This document shows, in pieces, positions 57,489 to 64,000 of a stretch of 64,000 bases of DNA (the stretch's first letter is position 1; each line of letters begins with the position of its first letter). The notes under the pieces are model-generated. The model searched no databases, was not told where the DNA came from, and worked only from the letters and a program-made list of their open reading frames with translations. A program made the position numbers and the translations under genes. The stretch is from Taxawa tesnikishii (nom. ined.) (Eukaryota; Ascomycota; Dothideomycetes; Dothideales). The DNA is taken from contig JAPDRO010000003.1 of the NCBI GenBank assembly GCA_030247885.1, positions 434,001-498,000 on the forward strand. Reading direction: 5' to 3'.

Positions 57489-58828
57489 AGGAAAGCGTTG
57501 AAGCAGGACGGCTTAATGGATCTGGGCCGGTATTGTCCACTCCGTCATCCTTTCAAGGCTGCCCAATTGCCCAGTTGCCCCCTCGACCCTTCATTCCATG
57601 CATCAGGCCACGCAGCAGGTTATTCTGACCCGCTCGTTGTTGTGTGAGCGTCTTACACAGTTCGCGGCAGAAAGAGGGGTTCCAGCCCTGTTCTGGAACA
57701 GCCTAAAAACCAGCCACTGTTCCACGAGGCGAGCGAACGCTTGCATGCAGTGGCTCACCTCATCAGGCGTTCAATATTGATTGCGTTTGGATTGTCGTCT
57801 TCGATCTGTTCTTGAGCATGCACAAGGCGCCACAGTTGCCCAATCAGTAAAACTGGCCCAGTTCAGGTAGTTGGAAAAACACCTCTTGCCTGAGCTCAGC
57901 CACGTGCTAAAACGTCTCTCAGAATCCCCACCACTGGCTTCGTCCACTACGTACCGTAGTGCATCAACTGAATCCGACTCAAGTGTGGAGGAAGCGCTGA
58001 CGCCGCTTTCGGATAGTGATGGAGGGGTGCTGGGTGCAACTTGGGCATCGTTCCCGGGATAGTGTCTCGCAGAATAGTGAAGATCCCGATGAGGCTCCCT
58101 CAGGTTGCGTGTCCAACTTGGAAAGCGGGACACTTCGCACAATAAGTTGGTCAGGTTAGGCGAGAGATCTGGAAGGGTTGACAAACATTCACACGCGAGG
58201 TTGCACGGCACATGACGAGGTGAAATGTGACTTACGTTTGCTACTGCGCTCACCTAAATCTCGCTTGCCGAACGGAGGAAGAAATGACGATTCGAGTCTG
58301 CGCAAACATGGGCTTCTGGCTCTGATCCTCTTACCCGAACTACACCCCTCATAGCTGAGAACGCCCCCAGCTGTTGTAGCTCCGTTGGCTGTCAGGTACA
58401 ACCAACATCTCTCCTGATTTTTGCCGTGTGTGCATGAGTTGTTTGTCGCAATGGAACTACGGTCGGCAGACGTGATGGCGCTGGTGAGGAGCCGACAGCT
58501 TGTGTCTTCGAAACTACTATATAAGGCGGAAGAAGCTCAATGTTCTCTGTTCAATATCACTCTGCAGATTTCATCCGTCTCAGGAAACCGAATGTACATG
58601 TTGAATGATTGGGTTGACAGCACGATCTGAGAGGGAATCATGTTACGCCCTTCGACCCACAGTTTTCCCGAACAGGAAGCCGTCAGCAACGTGTCAAGCC
58701 TTGGCACATGGTATGGTGACTCTTCAACATTTATGAGTCGATGGATCACCCTTAAATGCCAACAAGAAGCCATCCTCGAAACGAATCTCGTCTATCCCTT
58801 GAGATCTGAAAGGAGCAATCGCAGCGCC
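57489..58828. other. Intergenic region with unresolved short frames
   Basis: About 1.3 kb between MED21 and the PLP-enzyme gene. A minus-strand frame at 57771-58253 (160 codons, GTG start) and short frames at 58189-58401 are Ser-rich without a recognised domain. They may belong to a small spliced gene, but I cannot support a model. Confidence 0.4.
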
Positions 58829-60333
58829 ATGGTCCAGCAACGAGAAGAAAAGATGACGATCGAGTGCGGCGAAGAAGCCAGGGAAGAGTTCGCTTTCGAT
58901 GAGAGTTACAGAAACCTTAACCATGGTGAGCTACATAAATGTTTGTTCCGTACATCTTACCAGAGTAATCTGTTCCTCAATGAGAAGAGTCTAAACAACG
59001 CCGTGACCATCCTTTCTTGTCTCTGGTTCTATCTGACTTCTCCCTCACCGCACCCACTCTGACCCACCAAACCATCCCCAGGCTCCTTCGGTACCTTCCC
59101 AATCTGTGTACGCGATCGTCTGCGCGCCGCTCAGGATGCAATGGAAGCACGTCCTGATATCTACTGGCGGTACAGCTATCGCCGGACATGGGATTATCAA
59201 CGCGCCGCCATCGAGAAATATCTTCACGCAGAGCCCTCGACCTGCGTCTTTGTCCCCAACGCCACTACTGGCATCAACACCGTTCTTCGTAACCTTGTGT
59301 ATGAGAAGGCTGATGTGATCATCTACTTCTCGACTATCTACGGCGCGTGCGAGAAAACAGTCTCCTACATCACCGAGACTACCCCCGCCGTCTCGCGCAA
59401 GATCTCTTACACATACCCCTGCTCCGACGCCTCGCTCCTCACTGCTTTTGAGGAGATGATCAAGGATGTGAAGTCTCAAGGTTTGAACCCCAAGATCGCA
59501 ATCTTCGACACCATCGTCTCCCTCCCCGGCGTCCGCATGCCCTTCGAGTCTCTCACATCCCTCTGCCGCAAGCACGGCATCCTTAGCTGTATCGACGGCG
59601 CCCACGGCGTCGGCCACATCCCTCTCAACCTCAGCACTCTAGACCCAGACTTCTTCGTCTCCAACGCGCACAAATGGCTCTACGTCCCCGCGGATGCGCC
59701 GTCTTCTACGTCCCGGAGCGTAACCAGCACCTGATCCGGAGCGCATTGCCCACTTCGCACGGTTTCTTGCCACGCCCGGATCCCAACGCGGAAAGGATCA
59801 ACAATCCGCTCCCGCCGAGTGAGGCCAGTGAGTTCTTGACGCTGTTCAGGGATGTTGGGACTGTGGACAACAGCCCGTACACGTGTATCACGGCTGCGTT
59901 GGAATGGCGTGACAGGATCGTGTGGAGCGAGAAGGGACTCCGGGGTGAGGAGGCCATCTTCGCGTACTGCATGGAACAGGCGCGAGAGGCGGGTAAGCTC
60001 ATCGCTGGGGTTCTCGGCACGGATGTGCTGGAGAACGAGGAAGGGACGTTGACGAGGTGCAATTTCAGCAACGTGCGTTTGCCGCTCGATCTTGCCAGCA
60101 TGGCGGACGGAAATACGGAAAAGGCGATCAAGATAGGACAGTGGATTGCTGAAACGATCGCGATGGAATACAATACGTTTATTGCGATCATTCTGCATGC
60201 GGATAGTTGGTGGGTCAGGCTGAGTGGGCAGGTATATCTCACGATGGCGGATTGGCAGTACGGAGCGGACGTGCTGAAGGAGGTATGCAAGAGGGTCAAG
60301 AAAGGGGAATGGAAAGAGAAGGAGAAGAGCTGA
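58829..60333 (+). CDS. PLP-dependent class V aminotransferase-fold lyase (LolT/isopenicillin-N-epimerase-like)
   Basis: Exons 58829-58925 and 59082-60333 (156-bp intron) give about 449 residues after one correction. The start NLNHGSFGTFP, split by the intron, [42 protein letters not shown] and the PLP-lysine motif [19 protein letters not shown] are typical of fungal enzymes named LolT, isopenicillin N epimerase or hercynylcysteine sulfoxide lyase. Members cleave C-S bonds (cysteine desulfhydrase or ergothioneine Egt2) or have unknown substrates. No biosynthetic cluster surrounds it, so a primary-metabolism role is likelier. A C4 run at 59686-59689 must be C5 to join KWLYVP to RGCAVF. The ATG choice is uncertain: an upstream in-frame ATG lies at 58640 and another at 58853. 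Confidence 0.87.
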
Positions 60334-60382
60334 TGTACAAGTCTATCTTGTTTTCAATGAAGGGTATCCAAGTATGTAATGA

Positions 60383-61862
60383 TCACCGTCGCAGCAAGAG
60401 GTTGAAGACGTCCCAAACTCGATAACGGAGTCCGTCAAAGATCGACGACCCAGTTAGCTGCCCGTTTCGACCCAGCCAGACGGATAGTATGCCGACGACG
60501 ATGGCGAACCCCAATGCGCCTGCAGGTCGCCGGTATTTCAAAGCCACTGAGCGCGTCTGCTGCAGCATCTTCTGCCGTGCTTCCTGCCGCTCAATCTCGG
60601 CCGTGTGTTTTCGGAAGTACGTCTCACCGTCTTCAAGACTCTGCTTGATGAGCTTTTGTGGGTCTCTCGTCGTCTTCAGTACGCTGTTTCCCGACACTCT
60701 GCTCCAGGCGCGAAACGGAAGGCTCTCTGGCGGATGTTGTGCGAACAGAGATGTCGTTCGTGAGATTAGCGCTTCTAAATTCAACGGCTTGGGCAGCTTG
60801 CTCATGGTCACGTAGAGCATCTCCGGCTCATCAGCCTCGAATTGAAATAGCTCCTTCCGCCGTGATATTAGAATGGCAGCATACATGTAAACAGTGACGA
60901 CCGCCTCCCGCGCTAAGAGAAAATCAAACAGCCGTGCAATGCTACCATATTCCTCGATGTCATGTGCATACAGCGTCAAGGTAGCTGCAATCGCGTAGTG
61001 TGGTTGCACGTCTGCTGCTGCCAGATGCGCGAACAGTTCCGGATCCGCTGCGCGCAGGATTGCTGGCAACAATCCGAGATATGCGTTCGTAGCGGTCAAA
61101 GAGGGCAGCATGAAATCTCGTATCCGCAGAAGGGACAGGCGTGCGAGTGCAGGAGCTGCAGTGTTAGCGCCCAGAACTAACAGGAGGACCTGTGCGATGT
61201 CGTGATAGCCTTGGAAATAGCAGAGCGAGGGGTGACGCCGGAGAACTTCAGTGATGAGGTTGGAGAGTTCGGCTTTTCGGGCATCAATCTGTTTCTCAGT
61301 TTCCCCTGGTGGTGTTTTAGAAGACTGAAGCGTAACAAATCGAACGCAGGGCGTGTGGGATACCTGTCGGATAGTACACGAATGCACGATTCACGTCCAG
61401 CGCAACTTGTGTTTCATCTCGATGCGGAGGTAGAGAATGCCAATTGGACTCATGCTTCTCTAAACCGCTGCCCAAGAGGATGGGCCCTGGAGTGGCTGCG
61501 GTCAGCACTGCAGGTGCCGGACGCGAATTGCGAGTGTTTGAAGCCAATACATAGGCGGAGGTGGTACCCACAGGTTATTCGCCGTACTTCATCCTCGACA
61601 AACCCGTTTTCAGTGGTGGCTAATGCAACGAGTGCGTCTCTATCATGGTCTTTGCATGCTTGAAGGATCTGTATGACCTTGCTGGTCTCGGTTGACGACA
61701 GAGGTTCTTTGCGCCATGAGGCTGAGAGCGGACTTGCTGCCGCAGAAAAATCGCGATTGATTGCTTCTCGTCCGAAGTGCCGGTTGTGTTGTCCGACGCA
61801 AAATCGGTTGTCTTCTCGCTGTTCAAACCAGCCCCTTCTCGGTGGTGAGCGGTGTCGTCCAT
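60383..61862 (-). CDS. Gyp8/TBC1D20-like Rab GTPase-activating protein with C-terminal membrane anchor
   Basis: TBC-domain RabGAP, probably acting on Ypt1/Rab1 at the ER. Exons 61862-61572, 61486-61364 and about 61324-60383. The arginine finger is in LDVNRAF (IxxDxxR) and the glutamine finger in LCYFQGYHD (YxQ). The N-terminal helix has ILQACKDHDRDALVALA and NGFVEDEVRR, then W-PILLG across intron 1. A C-terminal hydrophobic segment (GALGFAIVVGILSVWLG) anchors it, as in Gyp8/TBC1D20. An A5 run at 61746-61750 needs one more base to join the N-terminal frame (MDDTAHH, ATG 61862) to FSAAASPLS. The second intron is only 39 nt and its ends differ in phase, so another nearby error or a different junction is likely. 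It ends 50 bp from the convergent PLP-enzyme gene. Confidence 0.83.
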
Positions 61863-62911
61863 CAGCTTGGAGGTGTTGGTGTTGGCAATGGCGCGTCGTT
61901 TGAGGGTGTCAAAGCTCGCTCGACTCGATCGAAGCGCGGCAACAAACGCGCTCCTCTTCCTCGGACAAGACCTTGCCCTGTCTTCTTCCACCAGCTGTTG
62001 GTTATCGGGACGCGCTTCCGACTTCATGTAAAACATTGTGTGTTTATTTGCAGGAAGCACTGACACACGCCACGCAGCAAATTCACAGCGTCCAGACCCT
62101 TTGAACCCAGCCCGCAATCACCATTGGCAAGCAGCTGTGTCGCCACGAGACCTCCGGCTACATATTGCAGCCCGCTTGTGCATGCTGTGTAACGCAGCTT
62201 GAACGAAAAGATCTTAGGGCCGCCTGCTTTTCCTACAGGTCATCCTCTGGGTTCCCAGCGGCTGCATGCCCGCGTGTGTCCGTGGTACTGGAGTCACTCG
62301 ACCTGCTCGGACGCAGGCATTGACTCAGGGTCTCTCCATCGCCGTGGGACAGTAATCGACGAGTAGCCCTGCAGAAGCGCGTGCTTGCACGATTAGATCC
62401 TTCAGCCTCAGACGAATGAGATTGATCACCTGCAGTCCGAGTCGGCGAGAGTGACCGCATTCCTGCAAGGCCGGGCACCTGAGCACCCAACGGCCAACTG
62501 GTATACCAGGGTCGCGGGAAGTCGCAGCTCTGATCCAGGGTGTGTTTGGCGGTCATGCCAATACTGGGCACTCCAGCAGATATACAGCTTGAGGCTCGTT
62601 TGAGAGTCGAGGAAAGATAACCGACCAAAGCACCCTGAGATAGCAGAATCGAGGGTATGCCGTTTCTGAAGCGCTCCGAACGCAGTGTTGCTTGACGTAC
62701 CCTTTCGTCTTGTGATCAGGCCGTTGCCTGTGAATTTTCAGCAATTGTTTCTCTTCTTTACAGCTCCTTCTGCCTGCCTTACTATCCCAAAGTGTTGCTC
62801 TCGCGGCGCCAGTGCTGGGACATCGTGCTGTAGAGCAGGCGGCTCTCTTCATATTCCGCCCCTCTCTACGTCTTGTTGCACCCGGCTTCGGAGGATTACC
62901 TTGGTCAGAAA
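61863..62911. other. Divergent intergenic region, nothing recognised
   Basis: About 1.05 kb between the RabGAP and MMS1_N gene starts. Only short frames without domains are present. Confidence 0.45.
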
Positions 62912-64000
62912 ATGTCTATTGAAACGAGGGTTCGTGTCAACGGGGAATGGACCACACGGAGCATGGCTATTGACGATCTTGTGGAGGACGCCAACAGCAG
63001 GCCAAGCCGTAACACCGCGCCAAAGCCTCAGATGCCTCATCTGGGACTGTTAACGCAGACGATCGCTCCAAGCCCCGTTATCCGCTGGGTGTTCCGGGCA
63101 AACGTACGCTGCAGAGGCCAAGATGACGTTATCTTTGTCGGCGAAGACTTTGTCCATGTCAAAGAGATTATGCATGGAGGGCACTTGCGCACTGTCGCTA
63201 CCAAAACCGATTTCGACTGCCGGATACAGGCTGCCTGCATATTAGGCCAAGACAAGACTGTTGGCAATGGTCCGGAAGAACTCAAGCCAGAATACAAGGA
63301 TGATCTCAGTCAGTTCCCCAACGGTACAAGGCCGCTACCACCGCACGTACTGGTCTTGGTGTTAGAGACTCAACGGCTTTACTTCATGTTTCTTTTCGAG
63401 GACCAGCATACTGGCGCAATATTCGAGTTTTCGTATATTCAGCCAAACGTCCCTCTACCTCGATCGGATGGACCACTTCGACAAGTGGGGAAACATCTTG
63501 CCGCGGATCCATTCGCTCGCGCTGTTGCAGTTGCTGCTTCAGAAGACACAGTACTTCTTTACTGCACCAGGAACATGGAAAACCTACGGCATGAGACAGC
63601 TAGGTGGGAAAGAGGTTTCTTGCCGGTCTCTCGAGAACAAGCCATTCAAAAAGTTCCCGGTGTGATCGTGAAGATGGACTTCCTGTTCCCCTCAAAAGAC
63701 AGCCCGGATCACATTATCCTGCTCTTAGTAGTTATTCAAGATAGGAAAACCAAGTTGGTGCGAATAGAATGGTCCTACTCAGACATTGGGAGCGTCGCCA
63801 TACACCACGGCCAGCGGATTCATACTGGTGAGTATGGTGAGTATCAGATGCAGTCTCCTCGTTCACCCTGCTGACTTCGACGTCTAGAGAACGAACATCC
63901 TACACTGCTCATACCCTTGCAGAGCCGCGCTGCTTTCATCCTTGCGTCGGGGACTGACTTGGTTCTCTACACCGACCTGCTATCGGGCCACGCGGAGGCG
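62912..64000 (+). CDS. MMS1_N/CPSF-A-type beta-propeller protein, 5' part
   Basis: Exon 1 is 62912-63827 and exon 2 begins at 63888 and runs off the window (60-bp intron, GTGAGT to TCTAG). The visible ~340 residues start MSIETRVRVNGEWTTRS and include HLGLLTQTIAPSPVIRWVF, DDVIFVGEDFVHVKEI, CRIQAACILG and LPPHVLVLVLETQRLYFMFLF. This matches the N-terminal propeller of fungal proteins with an MMS1_N domain, related to DDB1, Rse1 and CPSF-A; full-length members are usually well over 1000 residues. They act as scaffolds in ubiquitin ligases, splicing or polyadenylation; which branch this belongs to cannot be decided from the N-terminus. The ATG at 62912 is where homology starts. Confidence 0.8.

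Noticed and set aside
57771-58253. 160-codon minus-strand frame between MED21 and the PLP enzyme
   Set aside because: Begins on GTG, has no ATG near its 5' end and no recognised domain. A spliced small gene is possible but unsupported.
58829-60333. Loline or penicillin biosynthesis locus from the LolT/epimerase-like gene
   Set aside because: The flanking genes are MED21 and a RabGAP; the family name alone does not imply a pathway.

Overview
The window is nuclear DNA of a filamentous ascomycete (Pezizomycotina; probably Dothideomycetes, inferred only from the kinds of genes present). Genes are dense, lie on both strands and carry short GT-AG introns, mostly 45-100 bp, with CTRAY-type branch sites. 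I resolved 26 protein genes, one of them cut by the right edge, and one tRNA gene. I saw no transposon, viral relic, rRNA or CRISPR array.

Layout. 37-8047: a serine/proline-rich single-pass membrane protein, a sorbose-reductase-like SDR and a fungal regulator-like protein. 8492-13359: a divergent pair, cysteinyl-tRNA synthetase and the tRNA m1A58 methyltransferase catalytic subunit TRM61. 14048-20415: an amino-acid permease, ceramide glucosyltransferase and a second SDR. 20928-27542: a probable rhamnogalacturonan-I catabolic group made of a secreted PL4 lyase, a Dal5-type anion MFS carrier and a divergent GH105 unsaturated rhamnogalacturonyl hydrolase. 27959-36236: a DEDDy exonuclease, an F-box-like protein, a WDR83 homologue, a four-helix membrane protein and a GH64 beta-1,3-glucanase. 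36579-50854: a complex I NDUFB8-like subunit, the SWR1 remodeller, a Jen1-type carboxylate carrier and eIF5B. 51518-64000: an intron-containing tRNA-Gly, a Yip1-domain protein, a Cys-motif/coiled-coil/membrane-anchor protein, an Rrg7-like mitochondrial protein, MED21, a LolT-like PLP enzyme, a Gyp8-like RabGAP and the 5' part of an MMS1_N-domain protein.

Most genes are housekeeping. The pectin group is the one set that reads as a pathway: extracellular cleavage, uptake of an anionic product, intracellular hydrolysis.

Two properties of the whole window matter to a reader. First, about fourteen otherwise well-conserved genes positions need a single-base correction, nearly always one base missing from a short homopolymer run; this looks like consensus error, so gene models here should not be called pseudogenes on that basis. 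Second, a degenerate intergenic repeat built on GTGAAGCT occurs at five places. The N-terminal catalytic region of cysteinyl-tRNA synthetase is also split into consecutive microexons of 7, 12 and 23 nt.
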